Shown here piece after piece: positions 8,017-16,527 of a stretch of DNA of 64,000 nt. Numbering within the stretch: the stretch's first letter is position 1; every line of letters starts with the position of its first letter. The notes beneath the pieces were generated by a model, which did no database searches, was not told the DNA's origin, and saw nothing but the letters and a program-made list of their open reading frames with translations. The position numbers and the translations under genes were made by a program. Source of the stretch: Granulicella sp. L56 (GTDB lineage: Bacteria > Acidobacteriota > Terriglobia > Terriglobales > Acidobacteriaceae); contig NZ_LMUS01000006.1 of the NCBI RefSeq assembly GCF_009765835.1, positions 2,549,369-2,613,368 of the forward strand, given 5' to 3'.

Positions 8017-8478
8017 ATGTACTTTGCCGTTGTCGTCTTGTTGCTGCTGGTTTTTCCGGTGGCATCTGTGAGCATAGAGAATATCCATTCTGGCCATACC
8101 CTCAGCATGATGTTGCTGACCGGGCGCTGGCTTGTCTTCTGGGCGGTTGGAGTTCGGTTGTTCATTGCTGGAATGCGGCAGGTGATTCAACCTCAATTTA
8201 CAGCCGAGAAGATATTCGGCCTTCATGGGACCGCTTCGTTTCCAATCATCCGGGAATTGGGGTTTGCAAACCTGTCTATGGGTCTTGTAGGAATCTGGAG
8301 CCTATTCCAAATAGGTTGGCTTATTCCTGCGGCAATCGTTGGAGGTCTATATTACGGGCTCGCCGGGTTAGGCCATATTCCCCGGAAAAGCAAGAATGCG
8401 AAAGAGTACACGGCGATGGTCTCCGATTGCTTCGTCTTTCTGGTTCTTCTTTCATTCGTCATAAACAGGTTGTTTTAA
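8017..8478 (+). CDS. DUF6790-like integral membrane protein
   Basis: A 153-residue protein with about four hydrophobic segments: an N-terminal helix (YFAVVVLLLLVFPVA), one near GRWLVFWAVGVRLFIAG, one in LGFANLSMGLVGIW, and one at the C-terminus (FVFLVLLSFVI). The sequence RELGFANLSMG and the GLYYGLAG-type segment match the DUF6790 family as I recall it; function is unknown. It probably shares a transcript with the STAS-like gene 31 bp upstream under the sigma54 promoter. Confidence 0.6.
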   Translation: MYFAVVVLLLLVFPVASVSIENIHSGHTLSMMLLTGRWLVFWAVGVRLFIAGMRQVIQPQFTAEKIFGLHGTASFPIIRELGFANLSMGLVGIWSLFQIGWLIPAAIVGGLYYGLAGLGHIPRKSKNAKEYTAMVSDCFVFLVLLSFVINRLF

Positions 8479-8518
8479 GAGCATTTTCACCGGATCATCG
8501 TGAACGGTAGTCTATATC

Positions 8519-9348
8519 TTGGCAAATTATGTGGCGTAGATATTTGCAAGTTATTTGGCGTGGGGGTGGCTTTGGAGATCATCCCTGACCGATCACCAAA
8601 CTGTTACGCGCTGCCTCGACGACTTCAGTCGAGACAGTGTGAAGTTGGTTTACGTCGAGTACGCGTTCGATTGGGGTGAGGATTCGGATCAGGAGGCGGA
8701 AGCAATGCCAATCATCCAGCCATTAACTGCACGCCCAACACTCTCACCGCAATTGCCCCAAGCGGCTTCTTGTTCAGCACCGCAAGTCTCTTACGACACG
8801 CTGGGTTCGCACAGAGCCGCGGCGCAGGGGGACCATCGACAGCAACAGAGATGAATTGTGGATCTGTTGCGATATCGAGACCAGACGCTGGTTCGTCATC
8901 GACCTGCTCATCGAGGGTGGTGACGTGCGTGATGCGTACATTGCGGTCGATCGACTTGATGGCCTGCTGGCGAGGCGGAGCTGGCGCCGAGTCGCCTGAG
9001 TAACGGGCTTCGAAGTCGCCGAAGGTCCATGGGCGCTGGACGCAGGAGAGATAGTTAATGTTCCTGGTCTGCTCCTTGCGGTGTAGCTTTGCGAATTATT
9101 TGGCGTAATCCTTTGCGCGCTATCTGGCACACTTCCGCCCCACAATCGATTTTGTGAGATGACCCATCGGGCCTGCGGATGGTGTCCCAAGCTATAGATC
9201 GGCTGTCAGACTTGCAAGTTGCGCCAATGATGGAACTTAACGCTTGTTCTATCTCCGATTAGTGTTCACCGGGAACGTAGAGGCGTCTAGAGGGTCAACC
9301 TCGTACCCCAAATAACTTGCACAGATTTACGCCAAATAATTAGCAAAA
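8519..9348. mobile_element. Degenerate IS-like element (nested ends)
   Basis: The left end (8519-8566) has two copies of a TTGCAAGTTATTTGGCG-type unit. The right end (9306-9348) carries the same pair in reverse orientation, so the two form imperfect terminal inverted repeats of about 40 bp. A further left-type end sits inside at 9088-9132, giving a 261-bp mini-element (9088-9348) with its own two ends. The multiple-repeat ends recall the IS21 family, but no IstA/IstB-like gene survives, so the family is uncertain. The interior holds only remnant minus-strand coding sequence. Confidence 0.5.
8579..9095 (-). pseudogene. Remnant coding sequence inside the IS-like element
   Basis: On the minus strand a frame without any start codon is open from 9095, its upstream stop lying inside the element repeat, to a stop at 8712. 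It encodes ~127 residues including a C-x4-C-type CANPACRKR motif and a VLGVQLMAG end. In another frame a second piece continues to 8579 and ends VVEAARNSLVIGQG, matching the small peptide encoded at 616-717. The lack of a start and the frame change argue for a broken gene. I do not recognise the family. Confidence 0.35.
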
Positions 9349-9366
9349 CGACAGCCTGAGATGTCC

Positions 9367-10425
9367 TTATGCAAGCATCTTTTTGCACATTTCATACTGC
9401 TTCTTGACCTCTTCTACGGGCTCGGAAGTACCGGCGTACTCGTACTCGACAAAGGCTGGAACGTTGTAATGCTTTCGCTGCAGAAGTTTTAGAACGGCTT
9501 TGATGGGCGTGTCGCCCTGGCCCCACGGAACGTTGTTGCCGGTCTCTTCGTTGACGCCCGGCTTGTTGCGCTGGCGATCCTTGATGTGAAGGTTGGAGAT
9601 TCGCGCGTGGTGCTTTTCAATGAAAGCGACAGGATCTCCACCGGACGCGGCGTAGTGTCCAATGTCGAGATTGGCGCCCACGATAGGCGAGAGCGCGAAC
9701 GCCCGTTCGAAGCTGGCTTCGTTGGAAAACTCCTCCGGGTCCCACGTCTTGCTGTGCCCATGCACCGCGAGCATGATTCCATGTTTCTCCGCTGCCGGGA
9801 CGAAACGTTTGAGAACGCTGAGCCGCGGAGCCATATTGACGGCCTTCACCCGAAGCGCCTTCGCCCCGAGGAACAATCGGTCGACCTCCAGATCGGTGAT
9901 GTCTTCGACAAATGCCTCGGAGAGGATCGGGTTGAAGGCATGGATGTTGATGCCGGCTGCATCAAACTTGGCGCGGTATCGTTCAAAGTAGGACATCGGA
10001 ACGGTCTCCCAGAAATGCGTCTGGCGTGCGCGCGCGGTCTTGAGGTCTTCGTCAATTTTGCGAGCGAAGACCCAAGCCCAAGGATTGCGCATGCTTCCGC
10101 CCTTGCCGGGTGCGCAGCCGAGGAGAGGTTTCGGGCAAAGAGCCGGATCGGGCCGGGCTCCGCTGTAAATGCCCGGGGTCACAGGGCCGCCGAAGAGTTC
10201 GCAGTCATAGATGCCGCAGGCGAGCAGGTCGCGAATAATCTCCTCGGCATGTCCAGCGCCATCGTTAGGAATCTCATGGAAGCTGTAAGTCTGCACACCG
10301 AGTTGCACGCCTTTGAAAAACGATTTGTTGTGCTGGGTCGGCTGTGCCGCGGTCCATAGAGTTTGCGTGAGCACAGGAAGCGCGGCGGCTGCAAGCTTAG
10401 TGAAGGATCGACGGGACTGATTCAT
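9367..10425 (-). CDS. Tat-exported sugar phosphate isomerase/epimerase-like protein
   Basis: A 352-residue protein with a twin-arginine signal (SRRSFTKLAAAALPVL), so it is expected to be folded and then exported. The rest is a xylose-isomerase-like TIM barrel of the AP-endonuclease-2 superfamily: VQTYSFHE near the start, ANLDIGHYAASGGDP (metal-ligand region), ISNLHIKDRQR and a VPAFVEYEY strand near the end. Members with this signal in Acidobacteria and Planctomycetes are usually annotated as sugar phosphate isomerases; the substrate is unknown. GGGAG precedes the start. It has no operon partner. Confidence 0.8.
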   Translation of the reverse strand: MNQSRRSFTKLAAAALPVLTQTLWTAAQPTQHNKSFFKGVQLGVQTYSFHEIPNDGAGHAEEIIRDLLACGIYDCELFGGPVTPGIYSGARPDPALCPKPLLGCAPGKGGSMRNPWAWVFARKIDEDLKTARARQTHFWETVPMSYFERYRAKFDAAGINIHAFNPILSEAFVEDITDLEVDRLFLGAKALRVKAVNMAPRLSVLKRFVPAAEKHGIMLAVHGHSKTWDPEEFSNEASFERAFALSPIVGANLDIGHYAASGGDPVAFIEKHHARISNLHIKDRQRNKPGVNEETGNNVPWGQGDTPIKAVLKLLQRKHYNVPAFVEYEYAGTSEPVEEVKKQYEMCKKMLA

Positions 10426-10828
10426 GAATATCTCCCTTAAGGGTGAAGATGAGCTAGCGAGTTACACATGCTAGTGCACTAATCTTGGAGTTGCTCGTGC
10501 GAGCCATCATAATCCCTGGATGAAATCAAGCCGTTGATCGGCATCATAGTTCCCGGCTGTGAATCACCGGGCTGAACGCTAAAACGAGCGAGCAGTACTT
10601 TCGGCCTCCGGCGCCGACGCGGGTGTGGCTAGGCTCACATGAAATAATTGCTCAAGTCATGCAGGACTTATTGCAAGATTGCCGGGGTCGACGACATCAC
10701 CATAGGCCGCCGCCACGGCCGCCTTCGCTTTTGTATCGACGAGGTGAAAGAGGAGTAGAGCGGTCCTATGTCATTAGGGGACAGACCGCCAGGAGTGCTC
10801 TCTCTAAACTACTTCCCATGGAGGTGCC
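10426..10828. other. Intergenic region without a supported gene
   Basis: It carries the leader of the isomerase-like gene (minus) and of the 51-aa gene (plus). The only notable motif is a 12-bp dyad GCTCG-TG-CGAGC at 10493-10504, about 70 bp upstream of the isomerase start, which could be an operator. The long frames here look non-coding. Confidence 0.4.
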
Positions 10829-10984
10829 ATGGAAGATGAATTTAAAGTGGTAGAGGTTACCCGTCTTAGCGACACGATCCTTGTCACGTTCGCCGACGGG
10901 AAGGTCGCCGTACTCGAAAACGCTAAAGTTCGCTCTCTGGCTGTTGATCCAGAGAAGATAATCTCACTATCAAACGAAGACTGA
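10829..10984 (+). CDS. Small hypothetical protein (51 aa)
   Basis: The ATG is preceded by GGAGG six bases upstream. The product is acidic at both ends with a beta-hairpin-like core (ILVTFADGKVAVLENAKV) and ends SLSNED. The VTFADGKxxxL pattern recalls small DUF2442-type proteins, but the match is weak. It stands alone between the isomerase and the Crp/Fnr gene, on the opposite strand to both. Confidence 0.5.
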   Translation: MEDEFKVVEVTRLSDTILVTFADGKVAVLENAKVRSLAVDPEKIISLSNED

Positions 10985-11061
10985 ATAAGCCAGCTCGGAA
11001 ATTTCGCAGCTTACAAATGGGGGGCGTTCCCGGCGAGCACCTTTGCTCTCGAGCATATGCA

Positions 11062-11865
11062 CTACACTCCGAATCCTTCGTCGGACTCGGCGTAATTGGC
11101 CAAATGGTCGCGGACCACTCGGTAGCACTCGCAAGCAAGCGCTTCGAGTCCCGCTAGATCGATAAGGTGAATCTTGCCTCGGCTGTACTGGATGAGTTTC
11201 CGCTCTTGGAAATGCCCAGCCGTAATCGACACGCTGGATCTCGCGACCCCGAGCATATCAGCCATGTACTCATGCGAAAGAGCGAGGACGTGATTACCGT
11301 TCCGATCGGCGCAGAGCAGGAGCCATCTTGCCAGGCGCTGCTCGATGGAGTGACGGGCATTGCAACCGGCTGTCTGGGCCGATTGAATGAACTGAGCCTG
11401 AAGATAACGCAAGGTGAGGTCATGAAATCTCTCAGCTCGCTTGAATTCGTTGGTCGCAAGGGCAGTTTGAGAGGAGTAGCCATGCCCGGCCACTTGCATA
11501 TAGACGCGATTGAGACTGCGCTTAGTTCCCATCATGGAGGACGCGCCTAGAACAGACTCCGATCCAGCCAAGGCAACTTCGACCTGAAATCCATCCTTGA
11601 ACGTCGTCGTCATCGAGGCAATGCCCTCCTCAATGAAAAACAGATGATCGATGTGGTTGCCGGGGTACTCGATCTCGCGGCCAGCGGGTAGCTCGACGGG
11701 ACGAAGGTCGAGGCGCTCAATAATAGCGGGCTCTAGCCTTCGCAAAACTTCGTTTTTGTAGAGAATTCTATCCACTATGAATCCGATCCCCGAACAGCGA
11801 GAAATATACGCGACCCGAGGCATAAGCAGGAAATCACGCGAAAACTGCCTGACGATTGAATCCAC
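11062..11865 (-). CDS. Crp/Fnr-family transcriptional regulator
   Basis: A 267-residue protein with a cyclic-nucleotide-binding-like beta-roll (about 50-165; IEYPGNHIDHLFFIEEGIASM) and a winged helix-turn-helix in the last third (LALSHEYMADMLGVARSSVSITAGHFQER). The ligand-pocket residues of true cAMP receptors are not evident, nor the cysteines of Fnr, so the signal is unknown. The core homology starts around residue 38; a GTG near 11776 is a plausible alternative start. It lies 15 bp downstream of the histidine-kinase gene on the same strand, so the two are probably co-transcribed. Confidence 0.78.
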   Translation of the reverse strand: MDSIVRQFSRDFLLMPRVAYISRCSGIGFIVDRILYKNEVLRRLEPAIIERLDLRPVELPAGREIEYPGNHIDHLFFIEEGIASMTTTFKDGFQVEVALAGSESVLGASSMMGTKRSLNRVYMQVAGHGYSSQTALATNEFKRAERFHDLTLRYLQAQFIQSAQTAGCNARHSIEQRLARWLLLCADRNGNHVLALSHEYMADMLGVARSSVSITAGHFQERKLIQYSRGKIHLIDLAGLEALACECYRVVRDHLANYAESDEGFGV

Positions 11866-11880
11866 AGCTAGGATCGCGGT

Positions 11881-12609
11881 TTAGGCTGGAAGAGAAATCT
11901 TGAAGATGGTGCCGCTTCTGCCGGGGCGCACACTGCTGCGTATGCGTATCGTGCCTCGATGGTGTTCAATGATCTTTTTGGAGAGGGCCAGGCCGAGCCC
12001 GTTGCCCCGCTCTTGCTTGGTGGTGAAAAACGGTTGGAAGATCTGATCGACATGTTCCGGTGGGATGCCATGGCCATTGTCGGCGATGACGAAGTGAACT
12101 TTATCCGAGCTCCGTCTTAGCCGAAGACATAGCGTACCGTTCACTGGCAACGCATCCAAAGCGTTGACGATTAAGTTGGAAATAACTTGGAGCATCTCGC
12201 TGGTGTACACCTGGGCGACTACATTCTCGGACAGATTCTTAACAAGATGCACCTTCTTAGCCTCGATCGCCCGCTGATGAACGCGAAGAGCGGCTTCCGC
12301 AAGACCAACAAGATCAATCGGCCTGGGAGTTTGAGACGACCTCGCAAAGCCGAGAGTCTGGCTGGTGATCTGGGTCAGAGTAGTCATTTGCTCTTCCGCC
12401 AGACGCATGTATTTCTGGACCTTTTCGATATCGTCAGCTTCATTCAATGTGAGATAGGTCAGGTGTCCCAAGGCTTCGAGAGGGTTTTTGATCTCATGCA
12501 TCAGCTCTAAAGCGAGTTGACCTGCAACTGCTCGTTCCTCGGATCGGCGCAATGCTTCGATTGCCGTCGCCAACTTTGCTTCAAGGCCCGAATCGGAGAT
12601 GCCATCCAT
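11881..12609 (-). CDS. Soluble sensor histidine kinase
   Basis: A short (242-residue) kinase made of HisKA and HATPase_c only. The phospho-acceptor is His38 in ELMHEIKNPLEALGH. The ATPase part has the N box (NLIVNALDALP), the G1 box (DNGHGIPPE), an F box (IFQPFFTTK) and the G2 box (GNGLGLALSKKI). There is no membrane segment and only about 30 residues before the HisKA domain, so input must come from a partner protein. No complete receiver is encoded nearby; the Crp/Fnr gene follows immediately and a receiver-like protein without the phospho-Asp lies upstream. Confidence 0.85.
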   Translation of the reverse strand: MDGISDSGLEAKLATAIEALRRSEERAVAGQLALELMHEIKNPLEALGHLTYLTLNEADDIEKVQKYMRLAEEQMTTLTQITSQTLGFARSSQTPRPIDLVGLAEAALRVHQRAIEAKKVHLVKNLSENVVAQVYTSEMLQVISNLIVNALDALPVNGTLCLRLRRSSDKVHFVIADNGHGIPPEHVDQIFQPFFTTKQERGNGLGLALSKKIIEHHRGTIRIRSSVRPGRSGTIFKISLPA

Positions 12610-12797
12610 TAGATCAAATCTCTCCCATATCTGAAGCTCTGGAGAGAACGTTCATTTCGGACGTTTGAGCTGGAGGAGGCTCCTCCGCGGACCAGGTAGC
12701 AAACAAACCTACCAGATATGATGCAAAAAAAAGCGCTTATGTCATTCATTGACAGACGAAGGCGTTTGAGGATCACGTTATGGCGTTATTCAGCGCC

Positions 12798-13169
12798 CTA
12801 AGCTAGCTTCTGGGAAAACGCCGAAACGCCTGCCAGCGTTTGAGCTGCGGCGATAAGCACTTTAGGGGTTGCGAAGGAGCTGAGGAGGGTGTCGCGCGGG
12901 TCCAGCTGGGACTCAAAAATGTCTTCAACCAGGACAAGATTCCTCATCTCCGGTCGAAGCGCATGTGCTGTTGCCAACGCGCTCCCCTGATCCTCCGCAG
13001 CAAGCGTGTGGCACAGGATGAAAAGGTCTATGTGCTGCGCGACCATGGTTTGATACACCTCAGTTGGTTTCGCAGTGGTACTGACCTCGAATCCTGCTGT
13101 CTCCAACACCCAGCGTCGGGTTTCAAGCAATCTCTCATCACGTCCGTAAATCAGAATGGATGTGGACAA
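12798..13169 (-). CDS. Receiver-like protein lacking the phospho-acceptor aspartate
   Basis: The 123-residue product has the length and strand order of a CheY-like receiver: ILIYGRDERLL (first strand and loop), an amphipathic helix, IDLFILCHTL where the third strand should end in Asp, then RNLVLVED. The phosphorylated Asp position is occupied by Cys, and no conserved Lys is clear in the fifth strand, so it is best seen as a pseudo-receiver that may act through protein contacts. It sits 188 bp upstream of the histidine kinase on the same strand. A similar protein occurs at 42303-42683 beside the secretion genes. Confidence 0.6.
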   Translation of the reverse strand: MSTSILIYGRDERLLETRRWVLETAGFEVSTTAKPTEVYQTMVAQHIDLFILCHTLAAEDQGSALATAHALRPEMRNLVLVEDIFESQLDPRDTLLSSFATPKVLIAAAQTLAGVSAFSQKLA

Positions 13170-13507
13170 CGGTTCTCCTCGTCTAGCAAATCCTTCGATT
13201 AAGTAATAGCTGATCCTCTACGCAGCCTTCCGCCTCATATCGGACATAAAGTCAAGGAACCGGAAAAGCTTTCACAGCACAAGTTGCCTAAACCGTAAAT
13301 TGCCAATACAAACCAATAACCATAGGGGAAGGCGACGTTGCCGTCCGTCCGTCATAAGACATTGCTATGTAGTGCGTCGGACACAGGAATATTAAATAAA
13401 CGTGTAGCTTTGAGCTATCCGGCGGTTCATTTGTTGTCGGTTTCTGATCAGAGACGTGATGCGCCGTTCACCCGGCCACCTTTGCGGACTGAAAGCAAAG
13501 GAAGATC
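13170..13507. other. Divergent promoter region
   Basis: This 338-bp stretch separates the leftward pseudo-receiver gene from the rightward Crp/Fnr gene. It is comparatively AT-rich around 13290-13400 and must hold promoters for both directions. I see no convincing operator and no gene. Confidence 0.35.
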
Positions 13508-14221
13508 ATGCCCCCTCAGTCTGCCAATCTCTTCATAAACTCGCTATCCTCCAACAGTCGCGAATCTCTCCTGAAGCGCTGTGTAGAAGTCGATCTTCCG
13601 CTCAGGAAATCCTTGTATGAAGCCGAGACAACACCGAATTACGCTTACTTCATAACTTCTGGCATAGCATCGGTGGTCACGGCAATGCAAGACGGTGGAA
13701 CGGCGGAGGTAGGACTCATCGGGCGAGAGGGAATCGTTGGAAGCTTCCACCTCCTCGGTCCCGCGAAGGTTTCGACGACTTGCTTTATTCAACTGACTGC
13801 GACCGCCCTGAGAATGCCATTTACAGATCTGCTGCAGTCTTTTAGATCAAATGAAGAAATCAGAGATCGTATATTGGAATTTGTGCAGGAGCAAGCCGTG
13901 AGTCTTAGTCAGCTTGCCGGATGCCATCGGCTTCACGAGGCGGAAGAACGGCTCTCCCGTTGGCTCTTGATGGCTCAGGATCGAACTCAATCGGACATTC
14001 TCGAATTTACGCAGGAATTCCTCGCGATGATGCTTGGAGCAAAACGCACCACTGTCACCGTTGTCGCTGGCGCTCTCCAGAGGAGGGGACTCATCGAGTA
14101 TCAGCGGGGCCGGGTACGGATCATAAACCGCGAGAACCTTGAGGCGGCAGCCTGCGATTGCTACAAAATTACAAAGAATCTCTACGCGAACCTCTACCAG
14201 ACTCCCAAAAATGCCTGGTAA
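13508..14221 (+). CDS. Crp/Fnr-family transcriptional regulator
   Basis: A 237-residue regulator with a beta-roll sensor domain (about 25-130; YAYFITSGIASVVTAMQDGG, EVGLIGREGIVGSF) and a C-terminal winged helix (LEFTQEFLAMMLGAKRTTVTVVAGALQRRGLIEYQRGRV region). It resembles the regulator at 11062-11865 in domain order and in having HEAEERLSRWLL/RHSIEQRLARWLL before the DNA-binding domain, so they are probably distant paralogues. No cAMP pocket or Fe-S cysteines are evident. It is transcribed away from the kinase cluster. Confidence 0.78.
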   Translation: MPPQSANLFINSLSSNSRESLLKRCVEVDLPLRKSLYEAETTPNYAYFITSGIASVVTAMQDGGTAEVGLIGREGIVGSFHLLGPAKVSTTCFIQLTATALRMPFTDLLQSFRSNEEIRDRILEFVQEQAVSLSQLAGCHRLHEAEERLSRWLLMAQDRTQSDILEFTQEFLAMMLGAKRTTVTVVAGALQRRGLIEYQRGRVRIINRENLEAAACDCYKITKNLYANLYQTPKNAW

Positions 14222-14446
14222 CAATAACCAATCATCGGGCGATTAATTAGGTTCGTGACTATGAGAGCGATGCGCAATCCACTAAACCTTGAGAAAATGC
14301 GTGATCTGATCAGATCTTCGAGAGCCAAGTACTTAGCTGTCACGGCTCCGGTTTGCCCCTTCGGAGCTGGAGTGGAATTTAACATTTGGCCCGAAGGCTG
14401 TCCGCGCTAAGAATTGAAACGCGCCGCGTCTCGCCAGCAACCGTTG

Positions 14447-14602
14447 CTAATGGCTCTTCTTGGTTTTCGATTTAGGTGCCCGCTCTGGCAGTTCTAGACC
14501 CTTACTAGACTGCTCCCACTCCTTCACATCAACACCCTGCTTCTGTAGCTTGTCCTTGTTTGCTTCAAAGTAACGACGCTGCGCTTCGCTTTTGAATGGC
14601 AT
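14447..14602 (-). CDS. Small conserved basic protein (51 aa)
   Basis: The frame starts MPFKSEAQRRYFEANKD and continues with a predicted amphipathic, highly charged sequence ending in KSKTKKSH. AGGAGGA lies seven bases before the ATG (14609-14615 on the minus strand), a very strong ribosome binding site. Small proteins starting MPFKSxAQRRY are common in soil bacteria, often near DUF3606 or DNA-repair genes, but have no known role. The DUF3606 gene lies 14 bp upstream on the same strand. Confidence 0.6.
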   Translation of the reverse strand: MPFKSEAQRRYFEANKDKLQKQGVDVKEWEQSSKGLELPERAPKSKTKKSH

Positions 14603-14616
14603 AGAAACTCCTCCTA

Positions 14617-14796
14617 TCAGTGCTTGCCCAGGGCTTTCCGAACATCCGCGGCCATCACACCATGTTTGGCCACCAGTTCCCTCAGCCGATCGGAGCTAAC
14701 GCCCAGTTCCTTCGTCCAATAGGCGACTTCGTAGTCCTCATTGACATTGATACGGGCGCGATCAGCAGGTCCACGATTCGATTTGTCATCTGACAT
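14617..14796 (-). CDS. DUF3606 family small protein
   Basis: This 59-residue protein matches the DUF3606 pattern: RGPADRARINVNEDYEVAYW, then a helix-turn segment LRELVAKHGVMAADVRKALG. The family is widespread in Proteobacteria and Acidobacteriota and has no proven function. I chose the ATG at 14796, with GGGAGA upstream, over a TTG two codons earlier. A second copy, about 60% identical by eye, is at 18500-18676, so the two bracket the ligase-exonuclease-SRAP genes. Confidence 0.8.
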   Translation of the reverse strand: MSDDKSNRGPADRARINVNEDYEVAYWTKELGVSSDRLRELVAKHGVMAADVRKALGKH

Positions 14797-14884
14797 GTGC
14801 AAGTCTCCCTGCGCTCATTTGAGCGTCAAAGGATGAGAGCACACAAAGACGGGTTAGGGTTGTCATTGGCACCTAAGGCGGATC

Positions 14885-15847
14885 ATGGCAAAAGCATCGA
14901 AATCGGTGGGTTTCATAGAGACGATGGATTGTTTGGCGGTTCCAGCGGTCCCTGAAGGCCCGGAGTGGACTTATGAAATCAAGCTGGACGGCTTTCGTGT
15001 CGAAGCCGTTAAGGAGGATGGAAAAGTAATTCTTTACTCTCGACGCGGGAATATCCTGAACGCGAAATTTCCGTACATTGCCACCGCTCTGAAAGAGCTG
15101 CCAGCTGACACAATTCTCGATGGGGAACTGGTAGCTCTCGATGGGAAGGGACGTTCCGTCTTCAATCTGTTGCAGAACTTTCGTTCCGCCGAAGCCCAGA
15201 TCCACTATTACGCCTTCGACATCCTTACGTTGAAAGGCAAAGATCTGACTCAACTTCCGCTTGCGGAGCGGCGACAAATTCTCAGCAAAACTATCGCGGT
15301 GAACGATCATGTGAGCCTGTCTGCCGTTTCGCCCGGCCCCGCGCCCGATATTCTCAGCTTTGTAATGACACATGGTCTTGAGGGTGTTGTCGCAAAACGG
15401 GCCGATAGTGTTTATGAGCCAGGGAAACGTACAGGTTTATGGAGCAAGCATCGCATCAACCTCGGTCAGGAGTTTGTGATCGGCGGATATACACCGGGCA
15501 CTCACGGCATCGACGCCTTAATCATTGGCTTTTATCGCGGTAAAGACCTCATCTATGTCGCTCGCGTTCGTGCCGGTTTCGTTCCAGCGACTCGTCGCGA
15601 GACTTTCGCAAAAATCAAACATCTCAAGACATCGACCTGTCCCTTTGCCAACCTGCCCGAGACAACCGCGGGAAGATGGGGGCAAGGTCTAACGGCGGCG
15701 AAGATGAAGGATTGTGTCTGGCTACATCCAGAGGCCGTTGCAAGAGTTGATTTCCTTGAATGGACGGGAGCGGACCATTTGCGGCACACCAAATTCGTCG
15801 CCCTTCGCGATGACAAAGATCCCCGGAAGGTCGTTAAGGAGACCTAA
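14885..15847 (+). CDS. ATP-dependent DNA ligase (LigD-ligase/LigC type)
   Basis: At 320 residues it is the size of a stand-alone ligase with an adenylation domain and an OB domain. Motif I is EIKLDGFR with the AMP-accepting Lys33; motif III-like HYYAFDIL, motif IV EGVVAKR and motif V GLWSKHR follow, and QEFVIGGY opens the OB domain. It seals nicks by ATP-dependent adenylation, as in bacterial NHEJ or base-excision repair backup. No Ku gene or LigD polymerase domain is in the window, so a nick-sealing role with the nearby exonuclease III is more likely than NHEJ (inference). The next gene starts 3 bp after its stop. Confidence 0.85.
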   Translation: MAKASKSVGFIETMDCLAVPAVPEGPEWTYEIKLDGFRVEAVKEDGKVILYSRRGNILNAKFPYIATALKELPADTILDGELVALDGKGRSVFNLLQNFRSAEAQIHYYAFDILTLKGKDLTQLPLAERRQILSKTIAVNDHVSLSAVSPGPAPDILSFVMTHGLEGVVAKRADSVYEPGKRTGLWSKHRINLGQEFVIGGYTPGTHGIDALIIGFYRGKDLIYVARVRAGFVPATRRETFAKIKHLKTSTCPFANLPETTAGRWGQGLTAAKMKDCVWLHPEAVARVDFLEWTGADHLRHTKFVALRDDKDPRKVVKET

Positions 15848-15849
15848 TT

Positions 15850-16242
15850 ATGCGCCTGAACCGAGAAAAACTCCTCAATCTTTGGGACCTTGAAGACATG
15901 CCCGCGTGCGATGCGGGTATGCAACTGGTACAAGCCTTTCTCTTGAGCTGCGGCGAAGCTGTAGACCGATTTGGAGAAGAGGGACCGGAGGATCGCCTAG
16001 CTCAGATCACGGCGAGCTACATGGCACTGGTTGATCACGGAAACATATGTGATGACTGCAATGAAGCCGAAGTCCCCGCGCCTGTTGAAGCGACCGAAAG
16101 AGCAGAAGAGGACAAGCTTCAACCGGTAGACGAGTCGTCCGACGATTACAAGCAGGGGTTTCGGGCGGGTGAAAACCTTGAACCGTTAGATGATTCAAAA
16201 TCTGCGGTGTGGCAGCGCGGATGGGCCGACGCCGAGGAGTGA
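15850..16242 (+). CDS. Hypothetical protein with a C-terminal Rmf-like motif
   Basis: The acidic 130-residue product starts 3 bp after the ligase stop, so it is almost certainly co-transcribed. The first ~70 residues are helical and contain a CDDC pair. The last 33 residues (DDYKQGFRAGENLEPL, then VWQRGWADAEE) resemble the QGxxAG...WxxGW pattern of ribosome modulation factor-like proteins, in which the short helices contact nucleic acid. What such a motif does beside a DNA ligase is unknown. Confidence 0.55.
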   Translation: MRLNREKLLNLWDLEDMPACDAGMQLVQAFLLSCGEAVDRFGEEGPEDRLAQITASYMALVDHGNICDDCNEAEVPAPVEATERAEEDKLQPVDESSDDYKQGFRAGENLEPLDDSKSAVWQRGWADAEE

Positions 16243-16527
16243 GATTCAACAGGAGTTGGAAAGATAAGAGATATCAATTGCCTGCGCCCTCCCTTGCATC
16301 TAAACCAGTATGGCTAATCCTATCGATCCAACACGTAAGGTCTGCAGCTTCTGAAGAAGAAACAATCGAACCGACGCGCAGATCATCCCAGAACGGCACC
16401 TCGTTGGCGTGATATTCAAGAGCTAAAAAGTTTGGGGTGGCAGCGCAGAAAAACTCGAAGAAATTGGTCAAATCTGTGAAGGCTCCAGGAGCCCGGCTGT
16501 TGCTATAAAGAAGTCACGGAGGAAGTC

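Noticed and set aside
9586..10359. Plus-strand 257-codon frame within the isomerase-like gene
   Set aside because: The minus-strand product has a Tat signal and TIM-barrel motifs; the plus frame has none.
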